Part shown: positions 1-11,497 of the stretch, one piece after another
How the letters are laid out: every line of letters starts with the position of its first letter
How positions within the stretch are numbered: position 1 is the first letter of the stretch
DNA from: Conidiobolus incongruus B7586
Taxonomy: Eukaryota > Entomophthoromycota > Entomophthoromycetes > Entomophthorales > Conidiobolaceae
Direction of reading: 5' to 3'
Assembly (NCBI GenBank): GCA_000697335.1
Contig: JNEM01012169.1
Location: forward strand, 1 to 39,919
Length of the DNA: 39,919 nt
The notes under the pieces: generated by a model
Database searches by the model: none
What the model saw: the letters and a program-made list of their open reading frames with translations, nothing else
Told to the model about the DNA's origin: nothing
Program-made: the position numbers and the translations under genes

Positions 1-547
1 TTTAATTAAAATTTATATTTTGGTTAATTAATAAAAAAATTATTATATTAATTATAATAATTTAATCTAATAATCTTTTTTATAAGGAATATATTATAAA
101 GCTAAGTTTAGCTATAATATTTATACTTTTATTAATAAAATAAGCTTGAACATAAAAAAATAAGATATATTATTAATAAAGAGATATTTTGATACCTATC
201 TAATTAAATTAAAAAACTTACTATATATATATATATATATTATTTTATTAATACTTGCAAAATGAAATATAAATCTTTATCTTACAAATTTTGGTTAATT
301 TTAGATAGTTTATGGTTTAAGCTTAAAATTGAAAACCAAGTAATAAATGTTGCTTTTAAATATTATTTATATTAATTGCTTGTAAATTTTTAAAATATTA
401 AAATAAAACACTTATAATAATCTTTATATGATATGGGCATGATTAAATATGATATTAAATTTATTAATACAAGTTGAAACTATAAATCCTCTAAATTATT
501 TTATATAAAATCTAATATCTAAAACTATTAATATTGTTGTTAAATAA
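1..547. other. AT-rich intergenic DNA
   Basis: Almost pure A/T sequence with no usable reading frame. It holds a (TA)n run at 222-240 and, around 75-160, a stretch resembling the 3' part of the dispersed repeat found at 26690-27380 and 39148-39919. I see nothing else in it. Confidence 0.7.
75..160 (+). repeat. Possible short fragment of the dispersed AT-rich repeat
   Basis: The stretch containing ataagg, then ttttattaataaaataagc followed by ttgaaca, lines up by eye with the 3' portion of the repeat copy ending at 27380 (ataagg, then ttttattaatcaaaacaagc and ttaaact). The motifs occur in the same order and at similar spacing. At this base composition chance similarity is a real risk, so this third copy is much less certain than the other two. 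Confidence 0.35.
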
Positions 548-863
548 ATGGTAACCCGCCTGGCCAACTTCATCTCGCGATCTATTACCTTATAGAGTCT
601 TAGCCCCAAAAGGCTTATCACACCACTTCAAGATCTCATTCTTCTACAAACCCAATACAATTCTTTACGCTATCTACAGCCGACATTTAGTCTATAAAAG
701 GTACATTATCATCATCACCTCCGATCTTCTGCGAATCCCATTAAACCCTTATCAAACCTCAATAAAACACCCTAACCTAAACTACCAAACAGGTCGTAAA
801 CAAGCTGTTTCCTTATCTATCATTAACATTCTACTAGCAATCAATAGAACCACAATATGTTAA
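548..863. other. GC-richer island of unknown nature
   Basis: About 310 bp with sharp edges and far more C and G than anything else in the first 2 kb. The plus strand is C-rich and G-poor. One plus-strand frame stays open from 555 to the stop at 861-863 (102 codons) but has no ATG; the ATG at 548 lies in another frame and gives only about 15 codons. The translation resembles no family I recognise. Small inverted repeats are present, for example aaacag/ctgttt around 788-811 and agcc/ggct near 600-614. It could be an exon of an unrecognised gene, a structured non-coding RNA or a decayed insertion; the sequence alone does not decide. Confidence 0.4.
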
Positions 864-2347
864 AAAGATTTGAAATTAAAAAAATTAATAATCTTTTAAT
901 TAATAATTTTATCATTTATTTTAAAAATTGTGATTGAATTTTCTTAATATTATAATCAGGATGATTCTTGAATTTATAATGTGTAGATTATATTCTAAGG
1001 ACAAATTTTTTTGATTTTTAATACGATGCTTCATAAATTAACTTTAAATTTATTTAAATCATCAAATATATAAATATTTTAAAAAAATCATTATAATATT
1101 ATATTGTCTAAATTGAATTAATGATATTTGAAATAATCAATTATAGTTTTTACTATGAATAAATATAATTTAAAAACAATAAGTTTGACATGGCAGAGTA
1201 TTGATTTGAATTTGAAGCAATTAATCACTTAAAAATTATTAGTATTAGTATTACAAATTAATATTTTACATCATTTTTATATTATAAATTACTAATATTT
1301 GATAAATTAGACTTTGATAAGTGTATTTAAAATTACAGTTACAATGATTTCAGTCAGCGACTTATTTTTACTATTCAAAAATAAAATGAAGACTAATTGA
1401 ATTATTTACTAATATTTCACCGAAATAACATGCTCACATAAAATTATATCTATAAAATAATTTTTTAAAAATGAAAAAAATTTATATATTAAAAAATTAA
1501 AAAATTAATTTAATTTTATTATAATTAAATTTAGTTTGATGTTAAATCACAAAATATCTCATAATTTAAATTATATTTAATCTTTATTTATAAAATGATG
1601 TAATATTATATTATATAATATATTAAATAATTTTAATTATTATTATTTCAATATTTCATATTTTTACTAATTATTATTTTTTAAATTATATTGAAATTTA
1701 ATTATACATTAAATTAATTAATTATGGGATTTTATTTTTGAGTGTATATTCACTGTCTCCTCAAATATCATACTTAACAAAATCCCTAAAGAGTATCTGA
1801 TTATAAAATTGAACCAGTAATTAATGTGGAACTCAATTTTTTACTAAATCAAAATAATTTGAAATAGTTGTTGAGTATGACAATCTTTAGCTAGATTAAA
1901 ATCTCCAATAAATATTCAATTATAGTGTGATTAATTCAATAATTGAATTAAATTGGGAACATTATTGATATATAATTTATAAATTAATAGATTTTAAATT
2001 TATCATAAAATTCATGACTAAGAGAATAACTTGGATTTAAGTGAAACTCAAAGGAAAAAGTGTGTTAAATAGTTAAATAAAATATAAAAGGATCACACCA
2101 TTGCATTTTTAATGGCGTTAAAATTAAAGAGGAGGATCTGAAGGAGGTAATTGATAATAAAGGTAAAACAAGTGTGAAAATAGGTTATATTGTTATTCAA
2201 AGATTTTTATTTACAAATATTAAAGTGGAGAAAAGAAGAAAAATAATGAGATATAAGTGAATTATTATTATTATTTTTAAATAGAGTTGATTTTAACTAA
2301 TTTTCATCTAGTCCCAAAAGTTTTAAAAATAACCGTTGAATTAGATT
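864..2347. other. AT-rich intergenic DNA
   Basis: Long A/T tracts with no convincing gene. The only hint of coding is 2081-2260 on the plus strand, where a purine-rich stretch stays open for about 60 codons with no ATG and a lysine/glutamate-rich translation. It has no recognisable homology and is probably chance or a remnant. Confidence 0.6.
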
Positions 2348-2629
2348 TTAGAATAATAAGCCGTATTTAATCTTCCTAATGAATCGTTTGAAAAATTTAC
2401 TTCTGAAAGAGCCGTTGGATTTACAGGTGAATTGTGAGTGAATAGATTTGCGATCACATGGAAATTGGCACTGCTCGCTCAAACTTGGTCTAGGCGTTGT
2501 TGGGGAGATATTATCGGGCACGATTCCCTTGCCAGCTGAGGTATCAATTGAACTGGGTATCGAGTTCTTTTTAGCGTGATAATGCTTTTTTACTTGCTGA
2601 TTCATTTGAGTTGGCATCGAATAACACAA
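2348..2629 (-). CDS. Candidate small hypothetical protein
   Basis: A 93-codon frame beginning MCYSMPTQMN and ending in RFIRKIKYGLLF. I do not recognise it. It is markedly richer in G and C than its surroundings, as the confirmed exons in this window are, which is the main argument for coding. The translation is rich in Ser, Pro, Lys and Gln, has a basic C-terminus, and shows no signal peptide or membrane segment. The second Met at codon 5 could be the true start. It may be a complete small protein or one exon of a larger gene whose other exons I could not find. A purine-rich tract (gagagagaaagagaa) lies about 60 bp upstream of its 5' end. Confidence 0.4.
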   Translation of the reverse strand: MCYSMPTQMNQQVKKHYHAKKNSIPSSIDTSAGKGIVPDNISPTTPRPSLSEQCQFPCDRKSIHSQFTCKSNGSFRSKFFKRFIRKIKYGLLF

Positions 2630-5600
2630 TTAAGATAGTATCAATTTAAATAGTATTTCAGTTAAAATTATATCAAAGTCATCAAGTTATGAAGAGAGAG
2701 AAAGAGAAATTGAATTGAGGGTATTTAATCCCAGGTGAGGTATTTATACATCCATTCAAAATAAATTAAGATAATCAAATATGGGTGAATAGCTTGATTT
2801 TTCCCAATTATTTCAAGATCCAATAGGCTTAAATTACCATAAAATTCAAGTCAGGTTAAACTAATATGAATCCATTTAAATTTTTATGTTTAACTAGATT
2901 TTAATTTAAATTTTCAAACTTAATTGAATATTGTGAGTATTACAACTTGTATTTATTTGAAAATATTGTATTGAGGTAGTAATATAATACACTTAGATTA
3001 TCAATATCCATCTGTATTAAATTTATTTATATTATGAAAATTATATATAATTCTCAGAATACAAAAATGTAGATATTAATTATTATTATAAAATATAAAT
3101 TAAAGCTCATTGAAACAAATGTATTTAGGTAGTTCAAAAAACAGATTATCAAACAAACCAAATAAAACAAAATATCCGTAACAATTAGAGCTAAATTGAT
3201 ATTTTATAAATATCATTTTTGTAATTTTAATATAAATTACGTTTAATTCATATTTTATGGACTTAATATAATTTTAAATGGTATTGAGTTTAATATGATA
3301 TTAAAATTAATGAATATTAATGGATATTTTTTAAAAAAGTATAATAATCTCAAAAGAGTGTAGTTTTTATCATTCGCAAGTTTTATTATTTATTACAAGC
3401 ACAATAATTGACAAATATTATCATTAAATAGTTTATACAGCTATATAAAACTATATATTAAACCGAATATTAATTTATTAATGGATAACTTGAAAAAAAT
3501 CAATTTGTTGACCATAAAAGGAAGGATCAATATTTAAAAAGGATTCAAATGTAATCAGAGTTTAGTTAAAGGGTCTAATATAACACTGCAATAAATTCAA
3601 TCTTAGTACAACCTGTCATTTAATTTAGTGTGCCAATTGGCAAAGTTTTGTAGCAAGTTTAACATATTACAATATCGTATCAATTTGGCTCACTGTATAT
3701 TCTTTTCTTGTTTCATCCATATCTAAAAACTTAATATAAACTGGATTGTTCATATCTCATCCACAAAGTTATTGGATATGAGTCATTTTATTATTGTCTT
3801 TTACAAAGATATTTGAAAAGATTAATTTGTCAAGTGTGTAATTCATGCAAAATTAATAATTCTATGTTCAAACTATCAATGAATGGTCAAAATTTAAACT
3901 GTCTATAATGTGTACATTATTCATTTATTTTAAATTATTATAGATGCAAATATTATCAATTGCAAGATATTTTCCACTTAACTAATATTCAACAAAATAA
4001 ACGTGTAGTATTAACCGCTATTTTAATCTAATTGTGATTATTCATTATTTTCATTAAAAGATTTAATGGGAAAATGTAATATTATCATGATTTTATAAAA
4101 CTAAATCGAATAATAATAATATTATTAATAACATGAATTTATTAAACAAATAAGTATAAAATCAAACAATTATTATTTAATTATTATTATAGATTATATT
4201 TATTGAGTTTATTTATTTCTATTTTTACAATTTGAATAATAATGATAATAGATTAAATTTCACTAATATTAATTTAATATCAATTTTCATTCTAATCTTA
4301 TCAAAAATTCACTTAAAAAATTAAATAAAACATTTACTTATATTAAATATATATAAATGAATAGATAGTTTGAGATAATTGAAAAATTTAACATAAAAAT
4401 AATTTATGAGTATTCAATATATATATACTTTGAGATTGTAATATTTAATAAATTTTTTATATATTGTTAATTAATTTTTATTTATTTTTTTTGTGTTTAA
4501 TATGAATTTATATAGTAAAATAAACTTTAAATGAAAGTCAGTTCAAATTAATATTTAACTTGAGACTAAACAATCTATTCATAATAATTAAAAATCTCAC
4601 ATATTCTTATATTATATTTTAATTTATTAATATTGTAAATATTAAATTTTACATTATTAGTAAATGAACTTCAGATTAAAGTAGATAATATTCGAAAATT
4701 AGAAGAGATTAAGTTGATTATTTCCTAGTTAAATTAGTTATATAATAGTATATATTTTAAATTAATATAAAACAAATATTAAATTTTTCAATTTAAAAGA
4801 TTAGTATTTTATCGCCATTATCTATTCTAATAAGATACACACTAAATGGTAAATGTATGCATCTTTTCAATTTAATGACACAATGGTCCAGAGTTTAACA
4901 TTATATTAATGTAAAAATAGCATGGAATGATATTATCTAATGCTTTTGTTCCTTTAAATTTTATGGTTTTGATCTCAATTATTGCATATAATTAATATGC
5001 ATGTTTAGGAGTTAAAAATATTGATTTTATAAATATGAATTAATTATTATATCTAAAAGTTCTTTTGATCGATTTAATATATCAATAAATAAAAGAATAT
5101 TTTATAGTTTAGTTATTTATTTTGGTATTAGCCTATTTTAGATCAAAATTTTTTGAATATATATATTGTAATCGATAAGAATTAATTAATAATTTGATTA
5201 TATAATTATTAAACTTATTATTAAATCTAATCACTGAATTATATAACTTTTGGATAATTATCAAGTTTTACTTTTCGATCTATATTATATAATATCTAAA
5301 TTTTTAAAACATTGATTTTTACCACAACTAACATATTAACAATTTTGACTAAATTTTTTTGATGAGAAAATTTATATTGAAGTATAAAAATTAGATGTAC
5401 AAGTTTTATGTTTTGCCGTAAGTTTCCTAATTTAAAAATGGGTACTCTATATGTGACTAGTAAAATTCAAGTACCTTTTTCTAAATTAATCATTTGGAAT
5501 TATAAATGATAACATTTATATCGATAAGTCAATAGTAACTGTATATTATTTCTTTTTAGTTGCCTACTGCATCATTTAGTACAACATCCTATATATAAAA

Positions 5601-5646
5601 TGTAAACTCATAACAAAAGTAATAGAGTAAATATCTACGAATTGAT
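2630..5646. other. AT-rich intergenic desert
   Basis: Three kilobases of A/T-dominated sequence with no open frame of coding-like composition on either strand and no RNA gene I can fold. I see nothing supportable in it. Confidence 0.65.
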
Positions 5647-6954
5647 TTATTTATCAAATTGAATTAATTTTTTGGCTCCTGATCCAAGTACTAAAGAATC
5701 TTTAATTTTGTTAAAAGCTTCCTGATTTCCTTCGCCCCATTGGATGATTTCGTAAGGTGGGAGCTGGAATTGTCCAGAGCTCATGAGCTTCAATAGTTCC
5801 TCCCACATAGATTGGCGATCTTCCAACTTAGCGCGTTCGCTCCATTCAGCCATCCAGTAGCCTGTAAAGTTAATCTGCTTGAAAATTAAGTTGGATGTTG
5901 CCAATGTCACAGGCTCTCTGGACATGCCTCCATATGTGACTAGATGACTCTTATTTCTAAAGAAAGGAAAGTGGAATTATTTGTATATGATAAAATATGA
6001 GCTGAGAGAATCTTACTCTAGTACTTTGGCCATATCATTAACCAATTTGCCACCTACACAATTGAATCCCAATCTGATGGAAGCATTCAAAGATTTAAGA
6101 TATTCTTGGAATTCAGAAGATCTGAACTCTTTATCAGTAACTACAATAGTAGCACCCAATTCTTTTAATTGTTCTTTGACTTTATTAATCCCTTCTCTAA
6201 TCTAATATTAAATTTGGAATATATATATTTATTATATAATGAATTTACCTTTCTCTCACGATGTTGAGAGTCTTAATACCCCAAATTCTACATAACTGGA
6301 TGACAGATTGACCAACGGCACTATTAGAACCATTTTGAATGATCCAATCACCTATTGAATTTATAAATACAATCAATCAATCAAACAGAATAAATAAGAA
6401 AATTGCACCTGGTTTCAAATTTGTAAAATCCTTAAGCATCCTATAAGCAGTACAAGGATTGACACTCAACATTCCAACCATAGGGGGTTCAATTCCCTCC
6501 ACTTTAGGAACTTTGACAAGCTGTTCCTCTCCAAAATTACCAATAGTTCGCCAAGTGCCGAGGCAAGATCGGTTTGGAATAACCCAATCTCCTACTTGAA
6601 ACTTTGATTTTAAGCTATCGCCCACTTGAATAACTTTAGCAACACCTTCGTTCCCACCAACAGCACCGTAAGTGTCGTTCAAAGTTGGACGCTTTGGATA
6701 TACGCCTTGAATCTGGTTCAAATCACTTGGGTTAATGGGAGCACATAAGAATTTTACTTGAATTTGATCTTTTGAGGGTTCATTAACTAATTCTTCAAAA
6801 ACACTGAATCAACATTTAACATCATAACATTATAAAAATACAATTTATATTACTTGACAACTTTTATAGGATTTCCCCATTGATTAAAATGAATTAATTG
6901 AGATTTTTTAGTTGAGTAAAAAGATTTAAAATTTAAATTAAATTTATATTTCAT
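5647..6954 (-). CDS. ETR1: Mitochondrial trans-2-enoyl-ACP/CoA reductase (Etr1/MECR type)
   Basis: NADPH-dependent 2-enoyl thioester reductase of the medium-chain dehydrogenase superfamily. It catalyses the last step of each elongation cycle in mitochondrial type II fatty acid synthesis, the route that supplies octanoyl-ACP for lipoate. Five exons: 6954-6854, 6803-6409, 6351-6249, 6196-6017, 5956-5647. They total 1089 nt (362 aa), and yeast Etr1 is of similar length. The start gives a basic, hydroxylated presequence (MKYKFNLNFKSFYSTKKS) typical of matrix import. Family signatures include APINPSDLNQIQG, GAVGGNEGVAKV, WIIQNGSNSAVGQ in the nucleotide-binding fold, and YGGMSREPVT. All introns are 48-60 nt with GT-AG borders. 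The third intron (6248-6197) uses the second of two nearby AG acceptors, because only that one keeps the frame. It is divergent from the tRNA/TBC block. Confidence 0.93.
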
Positions 6955-7588
6955 TATTATGAATATTTTTTTAAGCAATAAACGTCACACTTTTCAATTT
7001 TTTTAATTAAATTACCATGACCTATTTTTTTTATAATATTTTAAATAATTATGGGTCAAAGGTTAATTTGAAAATTATTTTAATAATTTTATAATTTAAT
7101 TTTCAAAAAATTTTTTTATAATAATATATATTTTTTTTGAATTTAATTTTAAGATAAATGAATCAAATAAATTATTTTATTTTTAATTAAAGATTAATTT
7201 TACTCATTATCAATTATAAATCAAATTATTTAATTTTTTTTTGCATTTTATATAAAATTATTAATTAAATTCTATTCAAGTTTATATTCATACTTAGATA
7301 AAGGTATTTATCCAATGATTATTAGTAACAACTAAAAAAATTGTTAAATAATTAAATTTTAAAAAATAATGAAATAAAGTGTTTAATTAAGGTATTAATT
7401 TTAAAAATTAATCAATTATGAAAGATAAAGAGACTAAAATTTGAAAAGAAATACTTAATTGGTCATGAAAATTAAAAATATGTGTAAAAAAGGGTTTGAT
7501 ATATGATAGAATGATAATGAATTAAAATAAAAAATATTGATGTATAAAATTAATAATATATTATAATTATTTAATTGGATGACATGGA
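6955..7588. other. AT-rich spacer, ETR1 promoter side
   Basis: A/T-rich DNA between the ETR1 start codon and the tRNA-Gly gene, presumably holding the ETR1 promoter. I see no CCAAT or other clear factor site close to the start. Confidence 0.5.
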
Positions 7589-7659
7589 GCAATGGTGGTT
7601 TAGTGGTATAATTACCGCCTGCCACGCGGTAGACCGGGGTTCGATTCCCCGCCATTGCA
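7589..7659 (+). tRNA. tRNA-Gly (anticodon GCC)
   Basis: A complete 71-nt cloverleaf without an intron. The acceptor stem GCAATGG pairs with CCATTGC (7652-7658) and the discriminator base is A. The D arm contains GGTTTAGTGG (A box), the anticodon loop is CTGCCAC with GCC as anticodon, and the T arm is CGGGGTTCGATTCCCCG (B box). The first T-run that could end Pol III transcription is some 25 nt downstream, near 7685, unlike the initiator tRNA where it is immediate. It reads GGC and GGT codons. Confidence 0.97.
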
Positions 7660-8390
7660 ATTCGTTCAAACAGAGCTTTCATATTTTTATCATATAGTAA
7701 TTTGTTTTTCCATTTCAAAAATTTTTAGACTATATGATTTTCAATATATTTTATAATTTTTAAACAATCGAATATCAATTTAGATAGTACTTAAAATTTA
7801 TATAATGATAAAATGTAAAATAAAAGTATAACAATAAAATTAAAATAGCTTAAGTAAATTACATTATCTCCTTTTTATATACAAAACTAATACTTTGAAA
7901 TAAAAAAAGCTGTTAAATTGATATTATCATTTTTTATGATTATATTATGATATATTTTTGCAATATTGAGTCATTTTTTTTTAAATTTTGTACAAAAACG
8001 ATAAAAAGGTTTAAAACATGTTTTAATAAAAAAATCTCTTACACTCTATTGGCCTGTATTTCTAATAATTATTAAAATTTAATTCATCCTATTCTTTGAA
8101 AAAAGTTCACAGTTGATTATAAGTATAAGATGTTAAAATTTTTAAAGATTTGTATTGAATTGATATTATAAATTGGTTTAGTTGACAAATAATTGAAGTA
8201 ATTTATAAAACAAATGTAAATCAGAATACAAATATTTATATCAAGATGATGATAAATTATTGTATTCAATTTGATATAATATAATATTAATATGGTAACA
8301 AAATATTGAGCATAGAATGCATTAGTAATTAATAGATTGAAAATTATCAAAAAAATCGTATCAATTAAACAAAACTTTAACTTTTACTAT
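7660..8390. other. AT-rich spacer between two tRNA genes
   Basis: A/T-rich DNA; open frames on either strand are of non-coding composition. Nothing recognised. Confidence 0.6.
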
Positions 8391-8462
8391 AGCAGCGTAG
8401 CGCAGAGGAAGCGCGCGGGGCTCATAACCCCGAGGTCGGAGGATCGAAACCTCTCGCTGCTA
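8391..8462 (+). tRNA. Initiator tRNA-Met (anticodon CAT)
   Basis: A 72-nt cloverleaf without an intron. The acceptor stem AGCAGCG pairs with CGCTGCT, and the discriminator is A. Initiator hallmarks are all visible: an A1-T72 pair, three consecutive G-C pairs at the base of the anticodon stem (GGG...CCC around CTCATAA), and a T loop reading ATCGAAA instead of the elongator TTCRANY. A five-T run at 8464-8468 gives an immediate Pol III terminator. Two degenerate relatives lie in this window at 18606-18677 and 22621-22689. Confidence 0.97.
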
Positions 8463-8973
8463 ATTTTTGAACAAATATTTTATCATTTTAATTAAAATTT
8501 CATTTTATATTATCATAAATTATATATATTCCATAATATGATAATCTGAATTTTTTCTATTTTATCCAGTTAAATATTTTTTATTAATTACCTCAAGAGG
8601 TAATACAATGTAGATTAAAGGAATATCTTTGCTATTGTTATTTTAATTATCGAATGACTTAATTTGAATGGTTATTGAAAAAAAACTGAAAGATTTTTTT
8701 ATTTTTAATTCATTATTCTATCAAATTTACTCAATATTTTTACTTTGTGTTTAAGCTCTCTTCATTTTTAATATTTTAAAATATTCAATTTTTTTATTTA
8801 GTCAGTTATTGATAATATTATTTGGATATTGCTTGAGTGTGTTTAATTGAAACAATATTATATAATTTTTTTATTTAGATTTTGGGGTGATAATTAATTA
8901 GGTTCATTAAAATACTCATATCTCCGTAGCTTTGAATTTTGCCAACTTATTAACTATAAGAGAGAGTTGAAAA
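8463..8973. other. Spacer and probable promoter of the TBC gene
   Basis: A/T-rich DNA. An 8-bp inverted repeat, attacctc-aa-gaggtaat, sits at 8587-8604. The last 80 bp before the TBC start codon is less A/T-biased (ctccgtagctttg, aagagagag) and is probably 5' leader. No definite factor-binding site is recognised. Confidence 0.5.
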
Positions 8974-10938
8974 ATGTCTTCCGGAGTAGTAGTAACGAAC
9001 CACCCTTTATCGGAGTGTTGGGAGCCGCCATCCCCCAGCCAATCTCCGCCATTTTCCCCAAATTCTCCCAACTTGTATAAAAAAACTCAGCAATGGCTCA
9101 TTTCAGACAATCATAATGGCGTACCCCCGGTGCACTTTTTACAAGATGCCCTGTTGGAAGAGTTGATTGCAAATTGTACATTTGGTCAATTGGCAGCAAA
9201 ATTAAAACACTTATCTATGGAAATTCATCAGACTAAAACTTATTCACAGGGTAGTTGGGGTCAACGTATGCCATTTAACTCTCCACCACCAATATCTCGT
9301 CCTCGTTCCTTTGTAGGAACTAAGAAAAGGTCGTCATCTTTACAGCCGTCACCAAGTTCAAATCTTTTTGAACCCTACAAACCGAGGAGATTGTCAACTA
9401 TCCCTCAGCCTATACCTCAACCCCTCCACTTTCAGGCTATTTCGCTTGCTTCAGAATTATTAAGGAATCCAAATAGGATATCCAACCAATTAAATTCTAG
9501 TAGAGCTTCCCAAAGAATTTGTAGATGGACTCTCGGACTCATAAAGAGGGTTAATACCGAAGAGCCCGAGTTACCATTAGAGCTAACACCTCCTAAGTTC
9601 CCTAAGATGCACCTTGGAGGACTGTCTGAAGAGGTGGATCCTATGGTAGTGAGTGAAATGCTATCACCCAAAATCGAGGAAGAGAATAAGCTCGAATCGT
9701 TTGAGGATTTGGTGGAGCTGAAGCCCCTTTCTAAAAACGACCATACCCTCCTGAAAACGTGGTCAGACCAAGATGATAGTTTTTCCATTAATTTTTCTGA
9801 TAACACGCCAGATAATTCACCCGGCAGTCATACCAGTTCGGAAATTTCTAAAGAGTTCAACATTCCTGCAACTCCTTCCCTCATGCTGAGTACTTTGACA
9901 ACCACTCGCAATCCAATGTCACTCTGCGACAATCAGATGAATGTCAGCGAAGTTTTGAATTTGATTATCGATCATCAGGACGCTCGGTTGCGTCATCAAA
10001 AGGTTGTTGAACAAGATTGGGAGAGATTTATCAAGAGTCATTGCTCAAAATATAATTCTCAACAGATTTTGATCATGGACCGGCTTCAGGTAAATAAACT
10101 GAGTCCCAAAGATTTTGAAGAATTAGTACGTTTGGTGAAATTGGGTATTCCAGATAAATTCAGGAGTAAAATATGGTTTGAAATTAGCGGAGGCGCCCTA
10201 ATGAAAGAGATAGGATACTACCGCGGATTGTTGATCCATGCAGCCAGTGCAACTGATCAGGAATTGCCATTCGTCAAGCAAATCGAGCTCGACCTCTGTC
10301 GCACGATGCCCCAGAATACCTATTTCACTCAGAGTCCCAACTCGATTCACAAACTTCGGCGCATTTTAATTGCTTACAGTTTACATAACCCTTCAGTGGG
10401 ATATTGCCAAGGATTCAACATGATCTGTGCCCATCTTTTAATCAATATGGATTTTGACGAAGAGATCGTATTCTGGACATTTGCAAGTATGATAGAAAGA
10501 ATCCTTCCCAAAGATTATTTTACTGAACAGTTTTCCTCCAGCCAGGAGGATCAAATGATCCTTAGCGATCTCGTCGAACTCCATCTGCCCAAGCTCCACA
10601 GACATTTGACTAGTCTGGGCGTCGATCTTGGGGCGATCACTTTCAACTGGTTTCTCAGTCTGTTTACGGATTGTTTTACCTCCTCCAAAATCTTGAACCG
10701 GATTTGGGACGATTTCATGCTTGAGGGAGAAGTCGTTCTATTTCGCATCAGTCTCCATCTTCTGAAACTGGGCGAATCGGACCTCCTTAGCTTCAAGAAT
10801 TGCACGGGATGCTACAGCTTTCTTAAGAGCTTGCCCAGTCTCCTACACTTGGACGGTCTCGATCAAGCCATGGAAAATACCTGGGGACTTCCGCCAACCC
10901 AGTTGGATTCTCTAAGATTGAAGCGTTTTTCATCCTAG
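8974..10938 (+). CDS. TBC-domain Rab GTPase-activating protein
   Basis: A single-exon gene of 654 aa. The C-terminal half (from about residue 385) is a TBC domain, which stimulates GTP hydrolysis by a Rab in membrane traffic. It begins with IPDKFRSKIW (about 391). The arginine-finger motif IELDLCRT has its Arg at about 443, and the glutamine-finger motif GYCQG has its Gln at about 479. The later segment (HLPKLHRHL, ITFNWFLSLF, RIWDDFMLEG) most resembles the TBC1D2-type subgroup. The N-terminal 380 residues are mostly low-complexity Ser/Pro sequence apart from a short region near residues 53-85 (PPVHFLQDALLEELIANC). No PH or GRAM domain is evident. Both catalytic fingers are present, so it should be active. 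The Rab substrate cannot be told from the sequence. It lies upstream of UGGT in the same orientation, separated by 560 bp. Confidence 0.93.
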   Translation: MSSGVVVTNHPLSECWEPPSPSQSPPFSPNSPNLYKKTQQWLISDNHNGVPPVHFLQDALLEELIANCTFGQLAAKLKHLSMEIHQTKTYSQGSWGQRMPFNSPPPISRPRSFVGTKKRSSSLQPSPSSNLFEPYKPRRLSTIPQPIPQPLHFQAISLASELLRNPNRISNQLNSSRASQRICRWTLGLIKRVNTEEPELPLELTPPKFPKMHLGGLSEEVDPMVVSEMLSPKIEEENKLESFEDLVELKPLSKNDHTLLKTWSDQDDSFSINFSDNTPDNSPGSHTSSEISKEFNIPATPSLMLSTLTTTRNPMSLCDNQMNVSEVLNLIIDHQDARLRHQKVVEQDWERFIKSHCSKYNSQQILIMDRLQVNKLSPKDFEELVRLVKLGIPDKFRSKIWFEISGGALMKEIGYYRGLLIHAASATDQELPFVKQIELDLCRTMPQNTYFTQSPNSIHKLRRILIAYSLHNPSVGYCQGFNMICAHLLINMDFDEEIVFWTFASMIERILPKDYFTEQFSSSQEDQMILSDLVELHLPKLHRHLTSLGVDLGAITFNWFLSLFTDCFTSSKILNRIWDDFMLEGEVVLFRISLHLLKLGESDLLSFKNCTGCYSFLKSLPSLLHLDGLDQAMENTWGLPPTQLDSLRLKRFSS

Positions 10939-11497
10939 ATTGAATATTGGTTAAAATTTTGATAGTAATTTTTAAATGTTGCACCTCCAATTCACAATAC
11001 AATCAGCAATACCCAATTTGGTTGATTCATTAATTTTCCATCAATCATAACGAATTCTATGAACTCAATGGTTTAATGAATCCATCCCAATACCAAAATT
11101 TCCTTAATACTAACTCTAGTCCTTCCTCAATATGCTACTATTCATTAAAAATTTGTATTATTAGACTTATTAATATTTTCCACCATAATTTTTTGATTGA
11201 TAATAAATACTAAATGGATTTTAAAAATTTGAAATTTTGTTATTAAAATTGGATTATGACATTGATACTTTTTATTGGTTGAAATTTAGATTAAATTGCA
11301 TTTAATAAAAGTTGAATTCGATTTATTATTTAATCAGAGTCGATCATTACTTTCATTTCTTTGACATCATTTTGTTAACAAAATAATATTAATATTATAA
11401 GAATATACATAACATAGTAAAAATATTATATCAACATTCGATTTATAAAAATATTATTTATATTTTCTATAAATAATATTTCAGATTAATTTCGAAA
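10939..11497. other. Intergenic region between TBC gene and UGGT
   Basis: Holds the TBC 3' untranslated region (the first ~180 bp is less A/T-biased) and the UGGT promoter. I see no clear CCAAT or stress-element motif near the UGGT start; the best bZIP-type site is inside UGGT intron 1. Confidence 0.45.

Noticed and set aside
222-240. A TA dinucleotide run as an origin or centromere signal.
   Set aside because: Short simple repeats are expected at this base composition; nothing else supports a function.
590-625. On the minus strand the GC island contains gccttttggggctaagac, reminiscent of the 5' hairpin of U2 snRNA.
   Set aside because: The downstream U2 branch-point recognition sequence (GTAGTA) and Sm-site context are absent, so the likeness is probably just a small hairpin.
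748-790. aacaccctaacctaaac in the GC island looks like a telomerase RNA template or telomeric repeat.
   Set aside because: It is not a clean repeat unit (spacing differs from CCCTAA), it occurs once, and no conserved telomerase RNA features were recognised.
7455-7718. An 87-codon minus-strand frame over the tRNA-Gly gene.
   Set aside because: It is the antisense of the tRNA plus AT-rich flank; composition and translation are not coding-like.
8117-8350. A 77-codon minus-strand frame rich in Ile, Tyr and Asn.
   Set aside because: The translation simply reflects A/T-only DNA.
8587-8604. An 8-bp inverted repeat attacctc/gaggtaat upstream of the TBC gene as an operator.
   Set aside because: A single short inverted repeat with no known factor or second copy; kept only as a note in the spacer entry.
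9432-9806. A 124-codon frame antisense to the TBC gene (and similar antisense frames in UGGT, GCDH, SulP and SET1).
   Set aside because: These are shadows of well-supported genes on the other strand.
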